Notes under the pieces: generated by a model
The model's input: the letters and a program-made list of their open reading frames with translations, nothing else
The model's database searches: none
Told to the model about the DNA's origin: nothing
Origin: Medicago truncatula
Lineage: Eukaryota; Streptophyta; Magnoliopsida; Fabales; Fabaceae
Assembly (NCBI RefSeq): GCF_003473485.1
Contig: NC_053042.1
Span: forward strand, 49,377,762 to 49,441,761
DNA: 64,000 nucleotides
Direction: 5' to 3'
Translations under genes and position numbers: made by a program
In this document: positions 10,706-22,780 of the stretch, one piece after another
How the letters are laid out: every line of letters starts with the position of its first letter
How positions within the stretch are numbered: position 1 is the stretch's first letter

Positions 10706-13700
10706 TTATGCAACTCTAAGTGCAGCTTTGATCTTCTGAATGGTGCATGAGATGAGATTATTAACAGTATCAACTGACTCCATTGTGAGCTTAGCAGTTG
10801 GAAGGCTATTCACCAGAATTTGGAATCCAACTGTGAGCAAACTTCCACCACCATCGCTAGCACCACCTTTCTGTAATGTACCATTTGACATGCCATAGCC
10901 AGAGGGATCATTGCCATCAGGAACAATGGCAAAGCCTGAAGGCAGGAGTGCAACATATGCAGAATCTCCACCACTCATCACCACATTCAATGATTGCCCG
11001 TCAACTGGTGCATACACCACCACTGAGCAAGATGTATCCATCCAAGTTTCTTGCAGAATCAACATGCTGCTATCATTCGCATTAACAGCCTGCAAAAACA
11101 AAGATTCCTGGTTTTAGTTGTATTCATATTCATATGAAATCAACATGCAAACAATAGTCTGACGCTAACTCAATCACACAAAACCGATCCTAACTCAATC
11201 ACACAAAACCAATCCTAACTCAATCACACAAAACCAACTTAAAAGGAGGATTGTTTAAGCTTTATAAGTCCTATTTATGATTTCTCTATAGCTAACGTAT
11301 GATTTGGACTTAAACGGATAAGTAAAACTTACATTAGCACGAAGGAGAGAAACACAATTTCCTTGCCCTTGTCCTTTGGCAATGTGAACCATCTCTTGCA
11401 TGGGTCCACCATTAGACAAAATGTCCCACTCGCTTCTAAGCCTTTCATCACGCAGAAAATCAAACAGTCTTTGTCGTGAAACGGGCATCCAAACAGATGT
11501 TGCAGCGCTGAGCACAATACCGGGAGGCTCGCCAGGGTCATCAACATTTTTCCTAGTCATAACTCTCATGTCATCACTCAGAGTCCCCATTTGGAGGCTG
11601 TCCCATTTTCTAGCAGATGAAGCACAAACCCCGGAACAGAAGTTGTTGGTCATACGTTGTGCCAGCTTCAACATGCTTCTTCGACCAGCTTGGCTCAAGG
11701 CTGCAAAATCAAAATGCCAAATTTACACCATTTAATTAGTAGTTAACAAATGATTAGAAAATATAACGATTTAAATTCATGCATGTGATTTGTTTTACCG
11801 GTGTGATCATCATTTGAGATGGAAGAGGACATGAGGATAGCCAAGCCTTCACACTGCCTTTGGAGGGTGGCGATCCATCTATGAGCGCCAAATCCAAAAC
11901 CGGAAATGAGCAACGGACGATAGAGTTGGTGAACAATACTCTCATCATACTCCCAGTGCTCAATCCAAGTGACCTACAAGAGTGCAACTTATCTTGTGTT
12001 ATTAACCAACATACTCGATGCAATGATACAGAAATATTAACTATTTCAGAAAATGTTGACATAATGCCCTAGGCTAATTATAAATTATAAATTAATAACT
12101 TATGAAAGATGTTTGTATAGGATTGAGTTTAAATACAAAATTGATACAGATGTCAGAAGGATAGAGGTGAATCCCGACACACTTGGCAGATTATAGAATT
12201 TTCATAATTATTATAGTAAGTTATAAAATCTGTCTAATTATATTAAAAGGCACAGATTAACACAACACATGTCTCCATTATTTTTTATATAGCATTAGCA
12301 GCAGAGAACTGGATCCAGGTCATATTGGTCTCGTACACGGTAAAAAACAAATATTTTATACTAAAGGAGACAGGAATAGAAGCATCAACTGTATTGTTTA
12401 TACAGCAAAGATTGAAAAATCCAAGATTTAAAATTTCCATGCAGTTTTAAATACTAAAAGATGCCAAACAGATATATGAAGTTTCAAAGCTAAACAATAT
12501 AAGCCTTGATTCACTAATCTCTAGGAGTACTAGAAGTGGACAATCTAAGTACAGACAATAAGCATCTTCCCAACTAAACAAGTAAAAAAACTACCAAAAA
12601 ACTGATTTCTCGGGCAAATTTCAACCTTATTCTATTTAGATAGAGCAGTCACTATAAAGAAAACACACTTCAAAGTACAAAAAACGCAAGATAAAAGAAA
12701 GAGACAGAAAAAAAAAACTTGGATTAGCACTTACCTTGGAGTAACCATTTGGCATATCCTGCACAATACAGCCAGAAGGAAGTCTTCTGCAGCTTATGAA
12801 TGGTTGTGCATTAGAAGGATCATGACCAATCTCAACAGAAACATCAACCACTGCCCATACACCTTCTGCATGCTGCTTACAGAACCGAAGGATTCTCACT
12901 TGACGAACCGGGACTAGTGGTGAGAGCAATTGAACCTCGGTATGCATCTGAAATTGCATAATCCTAGTAAGCTCCAGCAAACCAAGGCACATTGAAGCAA
13001 ACTTATATACAGCAACAGAAAAAAAAACGTACCAAATGTATAGCACCATTTCTGGTTCCACCGATTCCACCAGATAAAACATCAAGGTTGGCAGATCTAG
13101 CAATCATAGACTGAAACATATCTGCGTATCGATTCTATTCAAGAAAATAATAATCAATTAAAACGATATACTAAACAAACCTACACAAACATTGATGGTA
13201 ATTAAAAAACAAAAACTGTATCGCTCAGAAAATGGTGGCTACAAAATTTCCTATCAAAATCGGTTAAATTACAAAGAACACCATGAGGTAGAATATTTGA
13301 TAATCATACCGCATCCATCAAAGTTTCCACAAGTGCTAAACTGTTGATTATTACTATCCCAGTATCTCTCGTAGCTTCAGTGACAAAGCCAGCGGGTTTA
13401 GGACCAATACAAGAAGAAATCAACCGTGCATACTCTTCTTGATTCAACATGTCTCTCTCTCCATCCAAACCCTTAATCCAAACAGGACTATCTGTCTGAG
13501 CCATCTTTAATAATTCATCCATAGCAGCCAATGCTAGATCTATTAGAGCCGATCTCTCAAGCTGAACATCACTACTACTTCCCATCAATCCCATTGGTGA
13601 ACTAATACCAGGCATTGAGCGACCATCTCCAAGATCAAGTCCCATTGGCAAAGGATTGCCGAGGGAGCTTGAACCACCACCAAAACCATTCCTTCCAATA

Positions 13701-14680
13701 CCAAGTTCCAGACCAGAATTTGAGGTTGGTAGAGCCATGGGATTAGCCAATGATGATATTGGTTTGCCAAGGAACTTGTTTGTTAAGGCGCATATACGGT
13801 TCAATTCATCCTTTAGACGAGCGTTTTCAATTCTAATCTGGTGCTCTTCAAACAATATTTGGCCAGGAATTGCTGGTCCACCACAGTTGTTACATATTGG
13901 ATTCACCATTGCTTCTTTCATCATGCTATTCTCCCCTCTTAGCTTGTCATTTTCCTGCCTAAGCATTATGTTCTCATGCCTTTCCAGTTGAGTCTGATTC
14001 AACAAAAACAAAGTCAGTTAATTGTTACAAATTACAGTATCTATATTAATACAAATGCAATAACTGTTGTGTTTAACAAGTTTTTAAATCACATTTGTAA
14101 TCTTTGATATTATGGAGAATCACAAACAAAAGCGGCTTAGGCAACCTTGTTGTGGAGACATTAAAAACCTTAATGCCGCAACTCAGATCGCGACTGCAGA
14201 TTTTTAAAAGAAAATGGAACATGATATTTAACATTCACCTTCATTTGGGTTCGACGATTCTGAAACCAGAATTTGACTTGTTTATTTTCCAAGCCAAGTC
14301 TCTTGCTAAGATCCAACCTTTGTTTTTCATCAGGATGAGGACACTCCTTGAAGAAACTAAAAAAAAAAAACCAATAAAAGAACAAAACACATCAACCACA
14401 TAGAACCACATTAGTTTAATAAAAAAGAAATAAAATGGCAAGAAATTGAAAAAAAAACATACGATTCAAGCTCTTGAATTTGATTAGGAGTGTGTCTGTG
14501 GTATCTCTTCTTCCTCTTGCGCTGACCATCATCACCACCATCCTGATCATCACCAGATAATCCTTCAAGATCAAAGTTATCGCTTCCGGACCGGCTTTCA
14601 TACTCATCTTCTCTCATTCTCCCAAGCAGACCAGTATCTAAACTATCACCAGTGAGACCAATCTCACTCTGCCCCTCCAT
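10706..14680 (-). CDS. ANL2: HD-ZIP class IV homeodomain-START transcription factor, ANL2/HDG1-like
   Basis: Eight coding exons on the minus strand: 14463-14680, 14239-14356, 13310-13993, 13033-13134, 12735-12947, 11799-11973, 11333-11700 and 10706-11089, encoding 753 residues. All junctions are GT-AG and in phase. An acidic N-terminus precedes a homeodomain at about 54-112 ([16 protein letters not shown] to [12 protein letters not shown]). A zipper-loop-zipper begins at 113 and carries a CNNC pair at 146-149. A START domain spans about 260-490 ([23 protein letters not shown]) and the C-terminal HD-SAD region ends KAALRVA. Family role: nuclear factors that bind the L1 box (TAAATGYA) and control epidermal identity, cuticle or anthocyanin. 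The N-terminus is shorter than in Arabidopsis ANL2. A splice acceptor at 14690 just before the ATG indicates a 5'-leader intron. The orthologue could be HDG1 rather than ANL2. Confidence 0.93.
11164..11238. repeat. Three tandem copies of a 25-bp unit in an HD-ZIP IV intron
   Basis: The unit CTAACTCAATCACACAAAAC plus a short tail starts at 11164, 11189 and 11214. It lies in the intron between the exons ending at 11333 and starting at 11089, so it does not touch coding sequence. Confidence 0.85.
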
Positions 14681-15937
14681 TTTTCTTTGCTGTAGAAAAC
14701 AATCTCATCAGCAACAACAAAGAATAATGAATGAATAAATAAATAACCAACATGCAAAATCAAATCCAAAAACAATAAAGGTTAATAAACTATAAAATAA
14801 GATATAAGATTAAGCATACAGTTGAGAAGAAAGTAGATGGATTTTGCATTGAACTAGAAAAGGGTATAGAAATATCAGTGACAAGTCTTGCAACCTTACA
14901 GGAACTGTTCACACTCTCAAACCCCATAAAAAAAATAAGACTTTTTTTTTCTCTCCTAAAACTTGTCTGAGAAGAATACTACTCTCTATTCCTTCCATTC
15001 TGACTCTTATGTACTCAAGTTTATTTTTTTAATACCAGCAATCGTCACTATCACTTTTGCCAATGAACTTTTCAGTTTTTGATTCCACACAACCCTTTGA
15101 CTTTTTGACCCTTTATCTCAGATTAAGCCAAAAACTGACAAAGATTGAATTTTTTGATTAAAAAAGTAGAAAATAAGCAAAAAGCTATTTCCTTGTCAAC
15201 ACCCCACAAACAAGACTTTTATCTTTTCTTTCTCTCACTTCAGCCTAATCCAGAAAAAACAGATGAAAAAGGTTACAACAGGACAAGAAGAAAGTGTCTT
15301 CCTTTCTGATCCAACAAGGTTCACACATACTTCTCATGTCTGAACCCACAACAGCAAGAACAGTGACACATAAGGGAAAGAAAAAAAGTCTCTAATTTTC
15401 TAATATTTCACACTTGACCAATTTCTTGTCAGTATTGAGAATTTTGACAGAGACCCTGAAAGAGAAAATCCAAAAACATTGCATGGAAGAAAAAAAAAAG
15501 AATTTAATCAAGGATTGTCTTTCTTTTTCTTTTTTTGTAGATAAAAAAAGACATCAAAATAAGGTAAAGAAAAAAACCTTATCTCACACACATGTATCTC
15601 AAAGTCATATTCACACACAACACCAAATCTAAGCAAAAACAACTGGTTGACATTTCATTCTCTCTCTCTCTCTCTTTCTATTTCTCTCTCCTCACACAAA
15701 CACAACACAACACTGATGATGTTATAAGTGAGAAAACAAAGAAATGAAGAAAAGTTAGATGGTTACAAACCAACCAAGGTACGAAGAAAATGATACCTTT
15801 TAATTTGACAGTGAGAAATGTAAAAGGACCCAAAAACAAATAGGACTGATGGGTTCCACAGGAAAAGAAAAAGTTATGGTTTTTATTTTCTTTTCAAAAT
15901 GAAAATTAAATTTATGGTTGATGAATTTGACGGTAGC
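14681..15937 (-). other. 5' leader, leader intron and proximal upstream region of the HD-ZIP IV gene
   Basis: On the gene strand, TTTTCTACAG ends at 14690 and leaves a 9-base leader before the ATG at 14680, so the leader is spliced. The distal leader exon could not be fixed. A CT run (GA on the gene strand) sits at about 15657-15680, a common feature of plant leaders. The open frame at 15414-15632 on the plus strand looks like chance. Confidence 0.5.
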
Positions 15938-15945
15938 TGCATTTA
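15938..15945 (-). promoter_or_regulatory. L1 box (TAAATGCA) upstream of the HD-ZIP IV gene
   Basis: The plus strand reads TGCATTTA, so the gene strand carries TAAATGCA, an exact match to the HD-ZIP IV target TAAATGYA. It lies about 1.26 kb upstream of the start codon, probably close to the transcription start given the leader intron. Known family members can activate genes through this site, including their own. Function here is inferred, and an 8-mer can occur by chance. Confidence 0.45.
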
Positions 15946-17322
15946 ATTTTAATAATGGTGAAAATCATTTATTTTGATTTCAAAAAATCATAAATATTTT
16001 CAATTAAATCAGCACTAGACATACATTGGTATTTGATATTATTATTATTTTTCTTTAAAATGAATGTGTTTTGTTGAGATTGTTGTCACAGATTTGGATC
16101 TGTGGAAGAGAAAAGGACAGATAGAATAGTATTATAGTGTGTGACATAAAAAATGGTATCTAGATTGAATAACAATATTAAAAAATGATAGTGGAGCTGA
16201 CTTACAGTGACTATGTGAGGTAATCAGAAAGTCAATGACTTTTTTCTATCTTGATTCTTGATATTTGTTTTTTGTTGCTATCACAAAACCCCTTTTTAGC
16301 TTTGAAATTGAATAATCCAACACAATCTCCTCCTCTCTCAATCTTGTCAATGCCAGCTTCTTCATGCACATATGTGCTCTCTTCCCCTTCTTTATATTTT
16401 TATTTCTCTCTTAATGGTAATTTAATTTTCGAGTTTTTAAAAAAAAATTATGCAATCATTATTTGATCAAAAGTACTCCTCCGTTTTTTAATATAAGCAA
16501 AATTGATTTTTTAGGTTCATTCATTTAACGATGTATGTGGTTCATAATATAAACCACATACATCGTTAAATGAATGAACTTAAAAAGTCAATTTTGCTTA
16601 TATTTTGAAACAGAGGGAGTATCATCTTTTATTTTCAAAACAAAAATTTTTATTTGTAAATACCTTAGTCATTGTTCTGAATGCACTTGTTAGCAGACTC
16701 ATTAATTTTAGATAATAGTTTAGTTATTTATTTATTTTTATTTCAATTTTGTCTTTTTGGTCCATTTGCATATAGATTTTTTTTTGTCAAATCTGCATAT
16801 TGATTTTAAGCTTCAAATTCATGATTTCATTTTGTTATGACATTTCAATCTTCAAATATATGGTATTTCATCTATGTTTGTATATGAATATTACTCCATC
16901 CGTTTTAAAATGAGTGTCGCTTTAACTAATTGCACACATATTACATAATGGAATAAAATAATCATTAGACATAACACTTTTACTAAACCGCCCTTACTTT
17001 ATAAGAAAAAGACAAACTTAAATTTACATTGAAAACTTGAAAATTTATATGCAAATGGACAAAAATGGCAAAATTTAAATGGAAAAAAAAAATAAACGAT
17101 CAATTTGTTATTTGAAAAATTAAGGGACTAAAAGTGTATTTTTGTTATTTTTTTATTAAACTTGAAATTAATATTTCATAATTATTTCAAAAATTATTAA
17201 ATGTTATTGAAGATTTTTGTTTTTGATAAAAAAAAAACGGGAAAAAGTTTGAAAAAGAAAAAAAACTAAGAAACTATATGAACGTTACTAAGCATGCAAA
17301 CTTGGAATATGTTATAAAAAAA
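15946..17322. other. Intergenic region containing MITE fragments
   Basis: Apart from the Stowaway element at 16476-16619, a single Stowaway-like end (ACTCCATCCGTTTTAAAATG) occurs near 16893 without a recognisable partner. No gene is seen. Confidence 0.5.
16476..16619. mobile_element. Stowaway-type MITE (144 bp)
   Basis: The ends are CTCCTCCGTT and AACAGAGGGAG, flanked by TA at 16474-16475 and 16620-16621. The inside is an almost perfect hairpin around a short loop (GTATGTGGTT pairs with AACCACATAC). TA duplication and this TIR define Tc1/mariner-derived Stowaway elements. The near-perfect stem suggests recent insertion. Confidence 0.9.
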
Positions 17323-17749
17323 GGCTTAATGATGTGTTTCATCCTTGCAATTAGGCGTCATTTAAAAATTAGTCTTTGTAATCGTTAATCCTGACAATTT
17401 ACACTTGCATTGTTTAATCATTTAAAATTTCGTCCTTTGACAAACTTAATCACTACCAAGTCATCAAATTAGCAAAATGGCATGAGAATGGACAAAAATA
17501 CCCTCGTCTTTATTATGAGAAGAAGATGAAGACATGGATAAAAATGTCATTTCACGAATGGATGACGATGATATTTTTGTCCATTCCCATGCCATTTTGC
17601 TAATTTGATGACGTGGCAGTGATTAAGTTGGTCAAATGATGAAATTTTAAATGATTAAACAATGCAAGAGTAAATTGCTAGGATTAGCGATTACAAAGAC
17701 TAATTTTTAAATGACGCCTAATTGCAAGGACGAAACACATCATTAAGCC
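17323..17749. mobile_element. Palindromic MITE, MULE-like (427 bp)
   Basis: Inverted ends GGCTTAATGATGTGTTTC and GAAACACATCATTAAGCC are flanked by TATAAAAAAA at 17313-17322 and 17750-17759 (9-10 bp duplication). The arms pair over about 190 bp around a short centre with ATGAAGACATGG. No coding capacity. Confidence 0.82.
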
Positions 17750-17869
17750 TATAAAAAAATAAGACTTTTATTAAATTCATTAGAAGGAGTTTCTAAAAAG
17801 TAAACATTAAAGGAATTAAGGGTGAGAAATTTTTTAGCAAGGTAGTTGATGTAAATATCAACAACTAGC

Positions 17870-18440
17870 CCTTTCTTCCTCTCTTCTCTCCTCCTCAAAC
17901 CCTATCTGTCACTCCTTTCTTCTTCTTCTTCTTTTCAGAGGGGTGATTTAAGGTCAATTTTGACCCAAAAATCATCAATCCGATTGTTTTTTCCTTTTAT
18001 CCTAATTGAATAAGTTATTTCACATATTTTTGGTTTTCTTTCGTTTGTTTTTGTGATTTCGTCGTCTTTGAACGACTTTGTTTGTTTTGATTTATCGTCT
18101 TTGTGCGGTGTATTTTTTATTTCCCGTCTTAGTGCGGTGTTTATTTGATTCAGGTTGAAAGATTAGCTTTTAGCAAGTGCAGATCCGATCAATGACAATG
18201 ACTTTGGCGTCATCAACGTTGCAGATCCGGAGACATGAGTATTCCGAAGACAAAAATATAGTTATATTAGTCATATTTGTAGGCATAGGTACTTTGCCAT
18301 TTTATGCTATTAACATGGATGCTGTGAGTTTGTTCATAAATTCATCCTTTTTGTTTTTAGCAAATTTGGATTTTTATTGTATTGATGTACTCTATCAATT
18401 TGAACGAACGAATATCTTTTATTTTGTAAAAAAAAAAAAA
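17870..18440 (+). mobile_element. Non-coding poly(A) retroposon, copy 1
   Basis: Shares its sequence order with the well-bounded copy at 56808-57336: a TC-rich 5' part, GGGTGATTTAAGGTC-like words, GTCGTC and GTGCGGTG words, CAGATCC...GCATGAG, TTGTAGG, TTTTATGCTATTAAC, then AATGAATATC and a poly(A) tail at 18428-18440. The 5' boundary is uncertain and no clean target duplication was found. The open frame at 18177-18446 lies wholly inside this repeat and is not a gene. Confidence 0.6.
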
Positions 18441-18497
18441 TCTTAATTCGCCAAGTAGTGTGAAATTCAAATTTTTCTTTATTAGTATTTATTTTAT

Positions 18498-18639
18498 TTT
18501 ATTTTGGTAGATAGATGAGATGACAAAACCATCATAAACTCCCATACATAAAATAGAGGTACCGGGGTTCTAACCCCGATTATGACGTATAACCTAACAA
18601 TTTCGGCATTTTTGCAGTTGAGTTAGGACTTATGAGACA
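18498..18639 (-). mobile_element. tRNA-derived SINE, minus orientation
   Basis: Perfect 17-bp duplications, ATTAGTATTTATTTTAT, flank the element at 18481-18497 and 18640-18656. On the minus strand it reads TCCTAACTCAACTGC (box-A-like), then GGGGTTAGAACCCCGG (box-B-like), then ATCTCATCTATCTACC at the 3' end. Same family as 56106-56242. Confidence 0.88.
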
Positions 18640-18656
18640 ATTAGTATTTATTTTAT

Positions 18657-20406
18657 AAGGACTATATTAAATTTGGTATTTTCATCGATAAATTTAAAAT
18701 TAAATTAATAATGTCGATAATATACTTGATAAGAGACTAAAAGACACATGAACTTAATAAATAATTTACAATTTTAAAGATTGTTTTGAAATATTAATAA
18801 TGTGAAGGAGAAGATTTATGGTACTACAATTTGATAGATCAAATGGAGTATTTTCTCCCATTCATATTATATGTTACTTTATAAATAAAAAATTATCTCA
18901 TAAGATAATTTTTTTTCTTTGTTTTTCTTAGGTTTCTTATCTCCCTTAAGGATCCGTTGGACCCGTTTAGTGGTTAGGATAAGGGATAGGAGAAATTTCT
19001 TCTGCTTGATATAATCATATATGAAATATTATTGCACATTAAATGTGTGTATTTTCTCGGTCAACGTTCAAACTTAGTTTTTTGAATAGACTCGCACATT
19101 TTAATAGAGTCTACATTTGTTGGTCATAGTCGTTTTAAAATATTTAAACAAAAAAAAAAGGTACCAAAATATCTATAAAATTTTATTTTTTTTGCTTAAT
19201 TTTAATTTTGATCCACATATTTTCACTCACTCGCGAAATTTATATCTCCATTTTAAAATCACTCGGTTTTTCCCCCACCAACATATTTTTTACTAAAAAA
19301 TGTTGATGCAATATATTTTAAATGTCATTCCATACAATCTAATGATGTAGAGTGATCAAAACTTTTGAAATTACAAGGAAGCTCATTAAAAAATTTAATT
19401 TAAATATGATCACCATTTTTAAGGTCAACGATCTTAAAAAGATACCAAAATTGAGTGATTTTTTAAAAAGGGAGACCACAACTGTAATTAAACTTTTTTT
19501 TTTTATCAGCATATGAAGTATCAAACACCACATGAAGACTAAAAAAATAGAAAGGCTTTGTTTGAGAGTTTGGAGGGGAGGAGAAGGAAGGGTTTCGGGG
19601 GACAAAAATATAGAAGAAAATTGAGAAATCTTTCACATTTTTTGAGAGTGATAAATTAATGCTTCTGATTAATATATTTTTAATTTTGGGAATTTTATAA
19701 CAACATATATTAAATTTGAAGAATTCACATAAACCCTCCCAAATCCCCCAATACAATTTTTTAGTTCCCCAATGGAGAAGGTTTTATATTTTGAAGAAAA
19801 ACAAGCCTCTCAAAACCCTACCTCACAATGTCCTTTATTTTTTCCACTTACTCCTTTTTTTTTTTTTTTTTTTTTCTAACCCTCCCCTCCCTTCCCCTCT
19901 CAACTCGCAAACAAAGCCAAATGATATTATTTTTCTTTTTTGACAAATCAAAATATTCTATGTGCAAGTGCAACTGGGAAGATTTGATTCCAAAACATCT
20001 TTCAATGACGTATTTCTCTTAAAAATCAATGATATTTATTTATTCCATGTATCTATATATATAAAGAAAATATCATGTTTTACCTCTTTTAGATGGACTT
20101 TTTCTCTTTTCAAAATTACTCTTAACTTTCAATATAAATAGCGCATATAGCAAATGAATATGAGTAAATTAAAATATTAAAATAAAAGTGTTACAAACAC
20201 GATATGAGTGTATATATATACCCAATTTTTCCCTTTATCCATTAAAAAGTGTAACAAATATACAAGAAGTTTTTACCTAATATATAAATAGAAATGTTAC
20301 AATATAAGAAGTTGTTCGATTTGTCTTAACGAATACTTTCAAAATATAAAAATTTTATAATTCATTAATATAATTAAATAATTAAAGATATTATTGTTCC
20401 TCGTCG
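18657..20406. other. Intergenic AT-rich DNA
   Basis: Besides the element at 19554-19918 no gene is visible. A segment near 18960 (ACCCGTTTAGTGGTTAGG) looks like one end of a PIF/Harbinger-like MITE, but its partner was not found. Confidence 0.4.
19554..19918. mobile_element. TIR element with GGCTTTGTTT ends (365 bp)
   Basis: The left end GGCTTTGTTTGAGAGTTTGG followed by GGAGG words is mirrored by CCTCC words and CGCAAACAAAGCC on the right. A poly-T tract at 19857-19875 lies inside. No convincing target duplication was found, so the superfamily is open. Confidence 0.6.
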
Positions 20407-20530
20407 TGAGCGTAAACCAGCTGGTAGGGACAATTTATTGTAATATGCAGAGGTCGGAGTTCAGACTCCAGACACCCCACAAGTGATTGACTGCAGCGTC
20501 TATCTAAAAACATAGTTTTTTTTTTTTATA
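20407..20530 (+). mobile_element. tRNA-derived SINE-like repeat
   Basis: Starts GTGAGCGTAAACCAGCTGGT (box-A-like), then GGTCGGAGTTCAGACTCC (box-B-like, hairpin intact), and ends in a T/A-rich tail. No clear flanking duplication. It resembles the units at 28868-28984 and 42046-42133. Confidence 0.55.
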
Positions 20531-20897
20531 GATTTTTTTTTGACAAAATCTTATTTGTTAGGAAAATCTAATAATCTAATAATAATATGTAAAATCGTAG
20601 TTCAGCCAATTGACATAAATGTCCTTTCTTATACTCATGATCATCTTAATTTTATGTGATTAACAGTAATTTTACAAAATATAAAATCATTTTTTAAATA
20701 AAAAATATAAAATCAATTTGTTACTCTTTATTCTCCTTATTATCTAATTCTCATAAATATAGGAAAAAAAATAATGTATTATGACATAAATATAGGAAAA
20801 TAGTTTATTCTCATATACTTTAATTTCTAAATTTCACTAATTTATTTATAAAAAAACTAATAAAAACACTAAATTAATGTCGATATTATTAAAATAA

Positions 20898-21071
20898 GAG
20901 TCTTGTTAATGAGTGCCCACATGACACTCTTTAAAGATTCTAAAAGAAGAAATTATTTCAGAAAAATGTCAAATATTTCAATTTTCAATGCATTGATTAC
21001 ACAAATTTTCAAAAAACATTATCATTTAAAGGTCTTAAAGAGTGCTCTGGAAGAACACGTTAATATTTCCC
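20898..21071. mobile_element. MULE-like MITE, GTTAAYGAGTG family, copy A (174 bp)
   Basis: Starts GAGTCTTGTTAATGAGTG and ends CACGTTAATATTTCCC, with inverted CTCTTTAA and TTAAAGAG words inside. It is flanked by perfect 9-bp duplications, TTAAAATAA, at 20889-20897 and 21072-21080. Copy B at 43303-43473 has the same layout and its own 9-bp duplication. Confidence 0.85.
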
Positions 21072-21859
21072 TTAAAATAATCGGTAGTTTCAAAATTTAA
21101 ATATATTAATTTTCTCATAAAAAAATCTCATATTAGTAAATATAAAATTAGTTTTGACAAAATCTTAAACACCTTAAAATATTGTGTTTGGTTATTATGC
21201 AATGTTAACCGGTGCCTCCGGGGCAATGACTAAGGAAACTAGGAAAAGAAAGTTTTAAATTAAAAGTGACATTTTTTAGATATTTAATGAATTGACTGCA
21301 CAAATCAAAGTAAACAACTAAAACAGGATGCTACATTTCTTTCAAATATAAACATAGTAAAATTACTATTTATTTCAATCATCTCATGTCATTTATTTAA
21401 GTCTCAATGCAGCGGAAAATATTTAAATTCAACATCATGTTGGCACAACGGCCTCAACTTAAGCAACTTATTAGAACCCAGTTTAGACAATTCTTCAACA
21501 TAAAATCATAATAAATACGTAACACATGAAAAACAAGCAAGATCCTCATCCTGTTACGTATCAGAGCGACCCTAAGACGACACGTGAGAGAGTCAACTCA
21601 CTTCAACAACTATCCTTGATTAATCTGCACGTTACCCACGTAGAGGCAACATTCAAACTGAAGGGGTGTGATTTCACATTAAAAAATAATAAGCATATAA
21701 TTCATCAAATGCATTTAACAACTTAAACATCATCAATTAATAATAATAATAATTCTCCATATAGTAATTCATTAACAACTCATTGACAAATGACAACGAC
21801 AATGCGACATTAACGACTTCGACTCGACAATGCAACTTCAACTTCTTAATCATGCATGT

Positions 21860-22015
21860 GGTACCAACCAGGGCGTCAAGCCTCAACATATAGAGTATAA
21901 TTATACTCACATGGCATCAAGCCCTCAACTTAAAGAGCAAATAGGCTCACAGGGCATCAAGCCCTCAACGTAAAGAGCAAAGGCTCATAGGACATCAAGC
22001 CCTCAACTTTTATGA
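21860..22015. repeat. Imperfect tandem repeat, GGCATCAAGCCCTCAAC unit
   Basis: Four degenerate copies about 40-50 bp apart, each with G-GCATCAAGCCCTCAAC followed by an AAAGAGCAAA-like spacer and GGCTCA. No coding frame is maintained. Confidence 0.7.
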
Positions 22016-22419
22016 GTATGCATGGACTCAGCAACTTACAACTTAGACAACTTCAACAACTTATATGATTCCAATATCTTGGAACAACAACTTACAACTT
22101 TGCAACTTAGACCAACACTTGCAATTAAATGATATTAATAATCAATAACAGCAGAGACTGCAACATAAATCAACTTGTAACATAGCCACATTAATACTAA
22201 CAACTTGGATGATATAAACAATAACAATTTCCATATCATACATTTTCAATATAATATATAAATATCTCAAACTAACCAACAATCATTAATCATTTTATTT
22301 CAGGCTCTCTGTAAATCTATAACTTAATAAACAACTTCCATTCCTATCCCAAGATCAACTCACAACATCACATGCGACAAAGATCGCAAGAACCCTAAAC
22401 AAGGTTGACTGCCACTGAG

Positions 22420-22780
22420 TAGCTCGCGAGGCGAGCCACACTACTCGCGATGGCGAGTTCAGAAAAAGGGGTACTCGCTAGGACTGATGGCTCTCGGGAG
22501 TTTGACATTTTTCACTCAAAAATATCATTTTAAACTTCACTATGCCCAAATTTAATCTAAAAACTTGCCTAATCATTCCTAAACAGGTTAAGGCACTCAA
22601 AACCATCTAAAACTTGACCTCTAACATTAATTCACGAAATCATGTTTTACTCACTGGGTAACTCGCTATGGCGAGCGAAAACTAGGTTCACTCGCGAGGC
22701 GATGGGAATTACTCGCAAGGCGGGCGATGAAGTTCATCACTCGCTAGGCGAGATCAGCTACTCGTTATGGCGAGCGATGA
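22420..22780. repeat. Cluster of GC-rich palindromic motifs (CTCGCNNGGCGAG)
   Basis: Eight versions of ACTCGCGAGGCGAGC occur in about 350 bp of otherwise AT-rich DNA: complete or near-complete near 22424, 22443, 22649, 22690, 22711, 22737 and 22760, and a half site near 22472. Some have AAGG, TAGG or TATGG at the centre. Each can fold on itself. No reading frame or protein-family similarity is apparent. Confidence 0.75.

Noticed and set aside
18177..18446. 89-residue open frame on the plus strand
   Set aside because: It lies entirely in a poly(A)-tailed dispersed repeat that has a second copy near 57 kb where the frame is not kept.
22420..22780. Possible CRISPR-like array
   Set aside because: Motifs are irregularly spaced, variable at the centre and embedded in plant repeat DNA; no spacer regularity and a eukaryotic context.
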